From Hymenolepis diminuta (taxonomy: Eukaryota > Platyhelminthes > Cestoda > Cyclophyllidea > Hymenolepididae): a stretch of 64,000 nucleotides of DNA. The notes under the pieces were generated by a model. The model had not been told where the DNA came from. It saw only the letters and a list, made by a program, of their open reading frames with translations, and did no database searches. Shown in pieces: positions 49,811-61,480 of this stretch (its first letter is position 1; each line of letters starts with the position of its first letter). The DNA lies in contig CAADRB010000106.1 of assembly GCA_900708905.1 (NCBI GenBank), positions 175,025 through 239,024 on the forward strand, written 5' to 3'. The position numbers and the translations under genes are program-made.

Positions 49811-50077
49811 CAGAAAAGTTCAACTCTTTGCAGAAATTATGCACATTTACGGAGATTTTGCATTTCCACAGAAGATTTCTATCCCTATGATTTATTACCT
49901 CTTGTGATTCCGCCATGCGGTTGTGCCGTATTTTTCCTTCTGTATTTGTTCTTTTATACGTTAATGGAAGCCCCTTGGGAACGCAAAAGTGAAATATGGA
50001 CAAAATATCAATCCGCTACATTATCGGAAATTCCGAAATTTCATTCAAACTCAGCTTTCTTAGAGAATAAGTTTTAA
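49811..50077 (+). CDS. Last exon of a small single-pass membrane protein, possibly mitochondrial
   Basis: A frame of 88 codons follows a good acceptor (CATTTTTCTCTTCC..CTTACAG) and ends at a TAA. No in-frame ATG exists between the upstream stop and the acceptor, so an upstream exon must supply the start. The peptide begins CRNYAHLRRFCIS, which is Arg-rich and could be the end of a mitochondrial targeting sequence. Next come DFYPYDLLPLVIPP, a membrane segment (CGCAVFFLLYLFFYTLM) and a charged tail, APWERKSEIWTKYQS. The size and layout resemble accessory subunits of respiratory complexes, such as small complex I subunits, but I cannot name one. It may also be an unrelated membrane protein. Confidence 0.4.
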   Translation, partial: QKSSTLCRNYAHLRRFCISTEDFYPYDLLPLVIPPCGCAVFFLLYLFFYTLMEAPWERKSEIWTKYQSATLSEIPKFHSNSAFLENKF

Positions 50078-53000
50078 TTACATATATAGGTAGACGTATT
50101 GGTTCTGATAGGTTTATGACAGAAATTTTTATCCTTCTGGTTAATCAGAAGACGGTGGTTACCGATTAGACAAATCAGATTTTCCGAGTTCAGGTTTGAT
50201 TAATGTAATGATGGAATACGGATATTATTATTATCTAAATTTTTGGTGAGTGTCGAATAACATTTTCACATAGTCTTCTGCTACAAACAAATCGGAATAA
50301 GTGTTTAAAATATTTGAAAACAGAATTTGAGCAGTTATTCACAAAAATCAATATCAGTTTCAATCAATATTCTCAAAATGAATCTCAACCCGAATTAGCT
50401 TTTTCCGAATAATGAATAATGGAAGACATGAAGGTTCAGTTCACAATTTGAAGAGTGGAAGATCTTCCCTTACAAGTAAGAAATCTTTATTTTGAACTTT
50501 TTTCTGATTTTGATTAATGCAAAGTTGAAAGCTATTGGAATGCCCACACCAACTTAAACATTTGCGTATCCAGGTTGTTGTTGGTGATTCAGATTAGTTG
50601 CTCATTGAAGAACAACGATCGCCTAACCACACAATTTCCTCATCGTACCTCTATTCACACAATCTCCCATAACCCGAATTGCTCTGACCCATTACTGATG
50701 TCCTTCCTCCTATCTCTTACTTCCTCTTCCTTCTCCTTCCTTCTTCCAATTGTCCAGTTTATATTTGCTCATACTTAACCCTTGGTCATCTCATCTGGAA
50801 ATGGCTGTTTTATTTTTTTCAGCCTTTTGACAGATCATTTATTTTGTATTAGGATTTCTAAATTTAATTTTGTAAAGTTTAAGAGCAGCAACTTTACTAT
50901 ACGATTTTCTGTCTAGTTATATTTTAATACAAATACGAAATCATTCTTTTAATGAATTATACCAAATACGATATCTGAGAACTCCTATTCTACCATTTAT
51001 TTCAGATTGTTTAAGAGATATTTAGTTTTTACTTTTTACCCTTAAAAATCTGAGCAGTTCAAATCTAACTGCTTCTAATCCGCTATTTATTAAGACGAAA
51101 ATACCCATCTGTCATATTCGAACATCACGGATATGAAATAATGAGGAATAACAATAGGCCAAATCTTTAAACACATTCTAGTCATGAGTCTATGGACCAT
51201 ATCTCGAGGTTTGAAATGCTGAATATTTTATAGTAATAATTAGCTCAATTTTTTATCAAAAGAATCTCGTATTTAATTTTCCATGCCTTTCAGTAAAGCA
51301 AAATTTTTTAAAAATTATAAAATTCTCCGTTTTTAGGTTGTTTTCTTTTCTTCATCGTCTTCTTATATATCTTCTTTGTGTGAAATAATAATGTTTTTCC
51401 TTGCCATAGTAAATAATGGTCTTAGTCAGTCCCCATCTCCAGTCTCTATCTGTTCGCTGAACGGAATAAAACTGGACTTTATGTGCACCAAGGACGAGGA
51501 AATTGTCTTCATTTGTGTGATTCATCGATTTCGTCTACACATTTGAATGTGATTATTGAATCTACAGCCAATGCGTAAGTTTTGCTGACAGGTTCTAGCT
51601 TAAATATAAACCAGAACGTAAAGAACGATTGAAGAAAAAATCAGTTCCAAGGATATATGATTTATTACTGATTGCGCCGATAAGGATTGTGGTGGATGAA
51701 GCACTTTCTTGAATGTTAACGAATGTGCCAAGTATCGGTAAAGTTATTAAACTTGGACCTGTTCTTCTGTGAATTAATTTTTCTATGTGTTCGCTTTATA
51801 CAAATACGTTAGGGTATTGTTATGTATAACCGTATCTTTAATGAAGCAAACTGTTCAAAATTTTGTTGCACCCGTTATTAACCAGTAATATAAATTTTCA
51901 GTTCCCTTACCCCGCATCTACCTCTACTTCTTCAAGATTAATAATTGCAATATAGACATATGTTTTTGTATATTTTTAACCGCATTTTCAGTCCCCATTC
52001 CATCTTGTACCATAATTAAGGTTGCTACTGTGGTGGATACAATCACTGACTAATTGTTTTTAGTATTCATGTACCCTCTGGCTTTATTAGTTCAATCTCT
52101 GGCATACTTATTTACCATGTACACGTTAACCATGTACTATCATTGTTATTTCATATTCTTATGATTATCTGCATAAAAAGCTGCATAATCTACTGAATTC
52201 ATCGGGTTCCGCCTAGCTAATAAATACAGACAGTGCGTTTATTCGTTCTTTCGTATAGATTTTTCATTTATGTTATTTTCAATGTTATTTAACTTTTAAT
52301 AACTGATTATTTATTTATTTGGGTATTCAATTCTTTGATACTCTGCTTTTTTGGTTATTGATACCGGTTAAGTTTGCAATTCTAATTACTAAATTAGGGA
52401 TCACCTACCTTCTAATTAAAATAACGGACTAAGAGTGACCTCTAATAAACTTTAAGCGGTAACCTTCCCACAGCGAAACATGTACTTTTAGAAAAATTAG
52501 CAAGATTTTTAAATGATAGGGAATTAAGGGAGAATAAATAGTGCTATAAATCTTCGAAACATTATCCATGCACAGGAGTGCGGCAAAATTCCCATCAATC
52601 GTATTTTTTGTCTTTAGTTATTATGATGATTTAAAAGGAGGTAGTTTGCTTATTAAAATCTCAGATGAATGCATTGAAGTAATTTGTTGAAAAAATTTCG
52701 ATTATTTCTTTTCCATGTTTTCAAAATGCTATTGATCATCACATACAGATGAGAGTTTAATCAAATTCTCTGAATCTCTTCGAATCTTATGTAGAAAATA
52801 AATGTCTTTTTATAATATTTGTTAATTTTTAACTGAAAATTGCCTAAAAATGCAAAATCTTTCCTGTTTAAATTGTGGTGGCCTATTTGATATACACACA
52901 GGTCGCTAGACATCGATTTCTGTTTGTTTATACGTTTCAAAATGGTCTGCTTTACAACTTAACTACCGCAGTTTTGAAATATTTAGCGCCTTTGAAACCA

Positions 53001-55379
53001 ACCACACGTAACAGAGGTGTGTTTATTTGGACGTGTGTAATGCCACTTTCGAAGAAAATAAAAGGCTCGTTAGTGTATCAGCAGATGCCATGCAAAACAG
53101 CCTTTTAAATATGTTTAGTTTTTATTTTTGATTTCTTGTAAATTTAGCACTTTAAATTCTAACTAGGCTTGTTTTTAAGCTACCGGAGAAAAGCAATAAT
53201 ATTGAGAAAATTTGAAATGCAAATATTCACTAATTGCATATGTATATTTATTGTTTATGTCTTTTTTCATTCCTGATCTGGCAATTAATTGTGTCTCCAA
53301 AATTCGAGGTCTCCAACGATACGGCTTTAGTCCACGGACCGTATTTTGGAGTTTGAGTTGTGTAAAATAAGCCATAGTGGAATGATTGATTACCATTGAG
53401 CAATGAGCTCTGTCTGAGGAATCACGAATTTAGATTGAGGAGGTCGCGCTTCTTGTAGAGCCCTCTATTCATTCATGTTTTATTTGGACCACTCTATTCA
53501 TTAAAATGTTTCAAGGTATTTTATATTGTGATTTTATCTTGTCAACCCATTAATAATTATCATTACCTATGGAAATACAAAAACCTTTGTAAGTTTTAAT
53601 TGTGAGGTGGAATGCCTGAGAACGCATATAGCAAAATTGTTGAGTTGGTGATAAAACAAGATTTAAATAGGATTATCAAATGAAATCGATGATCTAAATT
53701 GATCTAAATTTTGGAGGCATTGATTAGTTCGCTCTTCAATAAGTGGTATACTTTCATGAAATGATCTTTGATACTCTAGCGAATTCGTGCTAACAATATT
53801 CAGATACTGGTTTGATTAAATGATTCATAATTTCTTTTTGATTAAATGGTTATGCTAAACAGGAATAAATAAGCAGCTTCAATCCTCTGTCTGATCTCTA
53901 GTCGCCTAATTGTCTAAAATTGTTTTTGAATAGACATATAGAATTCACTTTTAAAAATTACTTCAGCTAAACATTGACCTGCTTTTTGTATGATTTCCTC
54001 CGTAGCAAAAGTCCACACATTTACTTGTGGAATCCATGCAAAATTGTTTTACGTTATATCATTGCAATTGTCGCCATTTACAATCTTAATGATAACAAAG
54101 TTGACATCGAAGTTGGCCAAATTAAACAAAACCACAATAATTGTACCTAACCACGCGCGTGAGGCTAATCGTAAATTCAAATTTATTTAGTCCGTTTAAA
54201 TAAAATGATACTATTCTTATATGTGTAACATGACTCTCAGTTCGGAAATCTTTGACGGATCGTGAGAAGTGAATAGGGAATTCAGTCTTATAACTATGAC
54301 TTCTATATGGCTCCAACTCTGATAAAGTTTTCTTTCCTACTTCGAGACTTTTAGACTGTTTATTAAGTTTGCAATTATTCCTGATTTCTTAATCCTGCAC
54401 ATCAGCTCACTTCAACTTCGTTGACTGCAAAAGAAAACTATTACTCAAATTAACAAAGTCCAAAAGATTAGTTGGTGGCACCACTTCTATTCTTACACTT
54501 ACAGAACGGTTGCTATATACTAGAGAGTTTTTGCAATGCCCGAGAAAGCTGAACGATATTTTTTGCATAACAGAGCTCACAAAGAACAACGTTCTTCTAC
54601 CTATTATTATTATTATTATGCATCAATATTATGCTCAAATTCTAAAAATGGAACAATCATATACGAGTATTTAGGTTACAAATACTTATGACAAAAATTT
54701 TGCCAACTATATTAATGTAATTAGCATATACCACCCTATAAAATTAAACATAATTCCATTTTACAAACTTTCACTTCCTTTGTGTTTGGATGTTTCCCCT
54801 ATTGTAAAGCTTTAACCTGCCATGGAAACAAAATGCCAAATTAGTTAGAAACATAACTAATATAAGGATATCAAAGAACTTCTAAAATTCTATATTCTGA
54901 TCCATGAGGCAGTTTGTTTTCATATAACAAACACAGTACTCTGTATCTTTTTCTAAGAAACCAGGATTTGACTCTTAGGTCCCGAATAGGCTCATATCCG
55001 CTACATTCAAAGTTTAAGGATTTATTTGTCCATTTGATCGGCATTTAGTCATTCAAGTAAACATTAAATATAATACTTGGGCAAGAAAATATATAATTAT
55101 CATTACTATATTAACTGAAAGAAAAGTAATGCATGAAGACTTCGGTGTCGAAACACAAATTATTTTTCTTAAGTTAAAGAAAACGTTAATTTTTCAATTA
55201 AATCTCCTTAAATGGAGATATTCTAGATTTGAGGTAGATAAGATCTCCCTTCTGAACGTCATTTCAATAGACCATTGTTCTGAATGGGAGGTTAGCAATG
55301 TGTGTCCATCACATGTTTCACAAGCCAGTTACAATTTATACAGGTAACAACTAAGGGTTCACAACTAGCAACAACGATT
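50078..55379. other. Long stretch without a recognised gene
   Basis: AT-rich. Contains repeat D copy 3 (50640-50900). A 77-codon frame at 52875-53108 follows an acceptor-like CACACAG but has no motif I recognise. If a plexin-like gene occupies the right of the window, parts of this could be its introns. Confidence 0.35.
50640..50900 (+). repeat. Dispersed repeat D, copy 3 (diverged)
   Basis: A CT-rich head, CCAATTGTCCAGTTTATA, CTTGGTCATCTCATCTGG, AAATGGCTGTTTTATT and GACAGATCATTTATTTTG follow the order of copies 1 and 2. Confidence 0.4.
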
Positions 55380-55381
55380 GA

Positions 55382-55515
55382 TATATCTAAAAGCGAAACA
55401 AAAATAGTTGTGTAGGCCAGGGCGTATTGAACAAACCACGGTGGGGATTAAAGAGAATGGGAGGGACAGAAGAGATAAGAGGAAAGCGTAGGAGCCGATA
55501 AATGACAAGCGCGTG
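55382..55515 (-). mobile_element. LTR fragment, copy 3 (partial)
   Basis: On the minus strand CTTGTCATTTATCGGCTCC, CTCTTTAATCCCCACCG and TTCAATACGCCCTGGCC then TACACAACT match the middle of the LTR copies at 29470 and 60330. Both ends are missing. Confidence 0.5.
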
Positions 55516-55659
55516 TTTTCCCTTCTTTCTCCCACTATTTACGTCTAGACACCTGCATTTCATTACACTGCATACCTTTTTATATTAAATTCCTATTCTA
55601 ATCAGGCCATTTACATTCCTCTTCAAAAGTACATGTAAGATACCATGACACAAATGCCT

Positions 55660-55980
55660 ACATAAGCCATTTGTCCGTGCAGGAATGCTGATGTCTGTAT
55701 GCTAAGCGCTATGTCGTCATCCGTGCTAGCATTATACCTTTGCATTTCCTGACTATCTCCTCTTCTCACAAAAGTATATTCCTTACGTTTTGCTCAACCT
55801 ACATAAACAGAACTGTACACGCGCACTGGACTCATTCAAGCTACCTATACATCCCGTATCACTGCGTTCACATAAGTCTCTCTTATCTTCTGAACTTTCT
55901 CTGCTCTCACTTAAGCTCTCCAACCAAGTCCCTCTTTTCTCCATCTTGTTGTGTGGTGAGGATCAAACGAAATTAAAAGG
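55660..55980 (+). repeat. LTR-like repeat C, copy 2
   Basis: It ends CTCTCCAACCAAGTCCCTCT then TTCTCCATCTTGTTGTGTGG and TGAGGATC, almost the same as 26350-26402. Short open frames inside it have no motif. Confidence 0.45.
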
Positions 55981-58900
55981 CTGACAACTTAGACTCTCTC
56001 TAGTCATGAGATACTAAACTGCCCCTTATTCCTTTTAAGTCATCCTGCCAGTGTCTTGGCAATGACAAGAAATCTGTGCGTTAAAGCTGTATGACCAAGC
56101 TTCCACAGTAATCAACTGGCTGATAATGTCTGAAAATCGCGAGCATAAGTTCACTAAGAAATCCTTCACCCTATATTGAATTTTTTGTCATTTTCGTGTC
56201 TCAGAGTGTTTTCTGACGGTTAAAGTTTTTAAATTTTGTGCATTAAAAATTGGTTTAAAGTTAAACAATAAATATAACAATAAGTATAAATGTTTGGTCT
56301 AAACAGCTTATTGCTTATCTTCATCAGCATAATTATTCATTTGCTATTATTTATATTGGACTTGCGTTCATAAAAATGCAGAAATCCAGCATAATTAGAA
56401 TCCAACGTTATAATTAAGCAACTTTGTTCTATTTACCAAATTTCTTTGCGAGTATTTTTTACTGGATTTCTAAGTTTGTTAATTTGTACAACGATACAAT
56501 GTTTGCTCACAATGACTGATATTGTTTAAAAGTAAACAATAAATGACAAATGATCTTTCCTCAGTTTTTTTTCACAGAATGCAAGTAATATTTTAGTCAA
56601 TAGCCCCTTGTTAAATTGACCTTTCGCTACCTGTTTATTCACTAAAGGTCAACTAAATTTAGAATTAATCCGAGTCTTTGATAGTCTCCCCATGTAGTAG
56701 AACATTAAGTGTATCTTTTCTTATACAAACGAACGCATGATAACCGTTGTTGATGAAGCACTTGGAGAGTTAATTGAATTTTATAATAACTTTAATACAC
56801 AGGTGGCTAAGATCGGTTGTAATTTACATTAGGGATAATTTATTTAATTAAAAGCCAGATAAACTTTACTGTTATAATTTTGAAGATCCGGAGAGGGGTT
56901 GATTTTGATTATTAGGTAATGAATTTCAATGTAATTACTAATCAGGTCCAATTGAAAAATAAGTTCAGGCTTTTTGTTAACTCGTGTACTTGTCAATTTT
57001 ATTAATTTAATATATAGGATCTGGATGATATACAAAATATAGTCTCTCACTAGCAAAATATATATCCTTTTGCCTGTTTTAAATTTAGAATTAGGTTCCA
57101 GATATCCTCTTCTTGCCAAATATGCAAGACAGAATATTTTGATTTTGCAACTACAAGCTAAAACGTGTATAGTACTTTTCTCATCTCAAATATGGGTCAT
57201 TCTAGGGACCTAAAATCAGACGTCCTGGGAATGGCTTAATACCATGTACATCCCAATTAAAAGTAGAAGGCATTAATTGAACGCCAAAGTATTCTAGAAA
57301 CCACATCAAACAGGAACGTTCCCTTATATTTAGATTAAATTTTAAAATTATTGGTATCAATGTCATGCTTTTTGAACTTATTAAATACATATTTCAGAAA
57401 AGTATTAAGAGGCAGAGTATAAGAGAAATACATGTGCCATTCATTAGGATATTTTTAGACCAGTTTTTACATGAATGTTATCATTTTGGCTTTCTTGCAA
57501 CCATTGTCGGTGCAGCGTTTCATGCAAGATAAAAAAGCCACAAAAGCAAACTCTAATGCACAAAAATTTGGTGTAGAAGGACGTTGGTCACGTATTCATT
57601 CTCGGATGACTGTAGGTTGTTTCCACAAATCTACTATTTATTCGGGAATTTCGATTATTTTATTTATGAAACTTTATTTAATGCGCAATAGTTTGAATGC
57701 ACTCCCTCATTAGCATAATATTCACATATTTTGCATATAATTATCACGAAGCTTGTCAAACAATTTTGCCTACTATAATTGTTAGCCAAACAATTAATTC
57801 GACTTTTACAGAAATCGTTACTTTCTTAATATTTAATTTCAGGTAATTTTAGAATTTAATTTTCCATGTGAAGGATTTAAGGATTATCTTTTTCTCAGAT
57901 TTTCACTTTTTATCTACCCTGGTGTTTTAACAACCTTCCGAAATTATTTAATTTTATCCATCAATATGAACTTCCGGTGAGCAATTACTTTAGTTTTAGG
58001 TACCATATGAGGCAATTTCATCCTTAATTTTGACATCAGATTCAATGAGTAAGTCTCTTCAGGGGATCATTTGAAAAGGGAGCACCATATATCTTTCGAA
58101 CTGAGAAGAGGGGAAGTCTGTATCAAATTTCTCTATTCGTTTCCAAAACAGCTTCCTCCCTGCTGCAGTTATGTTCACTATATAGTTTATTCCACCAGTT
58201 TACTATTCGGTAATTAAGCACTTGAAATCGTTGCCGATTGTAACATTTGGGATATTTAGAGATTTTGATGGTAAAAAAGCATTGCTTTCTTGTTCATACA
58301 AATTGTTTACATTATTATGCAACGTTTTTGTGTGTTCATCTTGATATGAACTTTTAAACTTTCCTTTATTTATTATGTAAGTTTTCATTGCACAAACCAT
58401 TAATTGAGGCAGGTAAATAATATATTAATCACTTCCATTCTCTATCCCTACTCTTTAGTCGATTAAATCCCGTTTTGTTTCAATCAGTGTATTATTCAAC
58501 CTTAATTATGTAAAATGTCCGAAAACGGATAACTGAATTGTAAGCATGATAACTCAAGTTCATCACAAAATGTATAGATAATGTTGCAAAAAGAGATAGC
58601 AGATGTAGACTGTGGATACAGATCGCATTAAATCAGTATGCTGATTTATTCTGACATTAACCTGGTATTATCGGCTAACTGTACAGCTTAAGGGTATTAA
58701 TGGATACGTATTTAACCATCATTTGCCCACTTCAACTAATCATTGAACTAATTTATCTTAGTTCGCAGTCATATCTGTTACCTTTAATCTCCTTACCTTT
58801 GGTAAATCCCGATTACCGTACCCTTATTTCTGAAATAACTGAGAAAGGAGCGCAGGGCATGGCCTCTTCGGGTCACTTGTGGTAAAGGCTTAAATGATTG

Positions 58901-60329
58901 GATGGTCTTATGATCTGTTAGGAAATATTAAAATTTTAGTAAAATGAATGGACTTGAATCAAGTAACTCATCAGGTAATAAGCAAACGCTTGAAAATTCA
59001 GTGTTCTCTAAAATAATCTATTAGCTTTCTAGGGAGTAATTTAATGAGTGAATTTCTAATTTGACTGAGAGTGTTGTTTTAAATGAACTGAAATGTCTGA
59101 GTATTAAGAATGTCCAAGGACTTGACAAATCCAGAGTTCAAAAAAAGAAAAATTCTTTTCATTATCTGGATAATCTTTTCATCAATTTCATCATCCACGC
59201 TTTATTTGTGCTATCCAAACGGATTCATATTAATAATTTTTACGCGCTTGAAACTCTCAATCGTCTGATTCGCCATGGCTGCTATTATTAAAAGTAAAAG
59301 CAATTTTTAAATTATTGCAAAATAATTTCATTAACTGACTATTTTATTTTGAAATGAATTTCACCTTCATTCATGCTAAGAATACTTAAATAGTATTACC
59401 CATTAAGCGGATTATGTACAGAAAATTATGGTCTTATACAAGAATCAAAATAGATTGATAATAAAATTAAAAAGATTTAAAATTATATTATTCCTGTTAT
59501 CATAAATATTATATTGCGAATAGCAGCACTATATGTTTATTAAATAAAAGCAAAATAATTCCAAAACGAGCTTCTGATGGTTTTAAATTTTCACAGTACT
59601 TAGTTGTACATCTCAATTTAATAGTGTCCTATTATTCAAATTTCATGACGTGGCTTTCACATCTCGAGGGTTTGCTTTATTACTGAAATTGGAACCAAGT
59701 GACCGGTAAAGTTAACTAAGATGTAAATAATAAAGGTAGATGAAACAGGCCGAAAACTTTCGACATGGCAAAAATGTCAACAGTTTCATTTTTTCTCGAA
59801 TTGACAGCTAAAAGCAGGAAAAATAGGATTTTGGTGTCTGTTTATTCTCATTAACCCAATATCAGTTCTATGGGAAAAATACGACATGCATACCGTGGGG
59901 TAAAAACATGCCTGTATTGAATGCACGTGGCATTGAGTATTCTGACCCGTGCTTGGATATTTTCTTCTACCTCCATTATTGAACATCAAAGAACAGAGAG
60001 GTCAATGCTCTCTGTTTTAAGAAATGTATTTGCATTTTGCAAATAAACTTATACGCAAATACGTATGTAGTATGACCAAAATTTTCTTTTCATCGCAACT
60101 TATCCAATATGGATTATCATAATTCATTCGCTTTTTCTTGTTAAAACAAGACATGAGTATAAAACATTAAGTATTGGCTTTGTTAGTGGGAAACGAAATT
60201 CCCTGAATAGGAAACAAAGAAGAGGATCATTTTCAGTAAATAACTAGCACATATTTTTATAAGTCTTTGAAGGATGACTCTCTACGTGTTTCCAATATTA
60301 TTTTTTCATCACATTCTCTAATGCTAATG
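55981..60329. other. No gene recognised
   Basis: AT-rich. Several 60-90 codon frames (for example 56844-57119 minus, 57471-57713 plus and 59061-59291 plus) lack motifs and splice context. The last begins TESVV, which recalls a plexin motif, but the match ends there. Confidence 0.35.
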
Positions 60330-60593
60330 CTTTCGGTTTTCGTCAACAAGGCCGCAGTGATATCTTTGTGTCTCTATGACTAAAATCACTCTGTCGTGTC
60401 TACACGAGCTGTCAATTCTCATTTTTCTATAACTGTCTTTTTTCATTTAAGAGTACATCAGAACCTATACCCTCACGTGCGTCCTTGCTCAAGTGACTCG
60501 AAAAAACTGTCTTTCTATTTTCTCTCACATACGCACGCAGACACACGCTTGTCACTTATCTCCTCGTGCGCCTTCCACTCTTCTCCTCTCCCC

Positions 60594-60635
<42 letters not shown>

Positions 60636-60805
60636 CCCAAATCCTCATTGTGATTAAATACACTTTGACCAACGGAATTCTTCGTGTTTTACTCTTTGGA
60701 AATCTTGTTTGCTGTTGTTAGCTGTTAGCTATGGTCTTAGCTTCTGCGATTTGGCTCTGGCTCACTAATTCCCACAATTCAGTGACTATGTGAGCACTCA
60801 TCCTT
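60330..60805 (+). mobile_element. LTR with degenerate primer site, copy 4 (longest)
   Basis: Most complete copy: TCATTTAAGAGTACATCAG, CTCACGTGCGTCCTTGCTC, a CACA and CT tract, AATCCTCATTGTG, TTAAATACACTTTGACC, TTTGCTGTTGTTAGCTG, TTCCCACAATT and then CAGTGACTATGTGAGC in the primer-site position. The 5' end is not sharply defined. No gag or pol follows, so it is a solo LTR or a broken element. Confidence 0.55.
60600..60629. repeat. (CT)n microsatellite
   Basis: About 15 perfect CT units inside LTR copy 4, expanding a CT-rich tract that is short in the other copies. Confidence 0.95.
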
Positions 60806-61062
60806 CTGTACAACACATACACCCTAATTTTACTACTTTAATTAAGAAACTTATAGAAACCTGTGACAAAATAATGTCAATTTTGAACTTTACTAAGGAA
60901 AGGATAGCCATAAAAATATGGAAATTAAATCAATACTTTATAATCATTAATTATGAAGGCAAATTTAATAAGCCTATGTACACTACCAGTTTTATAATTT
61001 TAACCATAGTAGAGATGCCTCTTTCATAACTTTAAAACTCAGTTAATTTCTTCCACCTTCAG

Positions 61063-61480
61063 AATTATCTTGTTGCCAACTGGTTATTAAGTATGAGGTC
61101 AAGATAATGGGGATAAATGCAACCATACAATTCTTACATCTATTATAGTTACCTTTAGAAAATCTTCAAGACTAGAAAAAGACGAAGGTTACAACTCAAT
61201 TTACGCCGAAATACTCAGCCTTGAAAACAAAGCATCACATTTTACTATTTCTTTACCACAGGATTTGTCACTTTTGAAGGTTAAACAACGTCTGCTACAG
61301 TGTATGTTGATACGATATTTTGATAAATTGGCTAACTATAATCATAATGAAAACAAAAAATCTGGTATTTGTCAAAGGACACACACAGAATTCGAGCTTT
61401 CTATCAGGGAGGCTCATTGGTGCCACCCTTCACCCCCAACCCAAGATGATCGTTGGAATGTGACTTCCTTAATGGGCTTG
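61063..61480 (+). CDS. Candidate exon pair, possibly plexin Ras-binding-domain region
   Basis: The frame around 61159-61480 stays open for over 130 codons (61097-61492). It starts after a possible acceptor (TTACCTTTAG) and has a donor GTAATT at 61481. Read as protein: YNSIYAEILSLENK, HFTISLPQDL, SLLKVKQRLLQCMLIRYF, EFELSIREAHW and TQDDRWNVTSLMGL. That is strand, strand, helix, strand and then a D..RW..v..LM segment, the order of the ubiquitin-fold Ras-binding domain in plexins (which ends RWKR.N.LMHY). A 35-base exon at 61063-61097 (NYLVANWLLSMR) would join in phase and recalls the LTNW motif upstream, but about 40 residues expected between the two are absent. No other plexin exon was found. 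It is probably a real coding exon; the family is a guess. Confidence 0.35.

Noticed and set aside
52875..53108. 77-codon frame after CACACAG considered as an exon
   Set aside because: No recognisable motif and no partner exon. The acceptor-like sequence is weak because it lacks a pyrimidine tract.
59061..59291. Frame beginning TESVV, considered as the plexin exon upstream of 61063
   Set aside because: Only five residues match, an in-frame stop lies just before it, no acceptor is present and the rest does not resemble the plexin GAP region.
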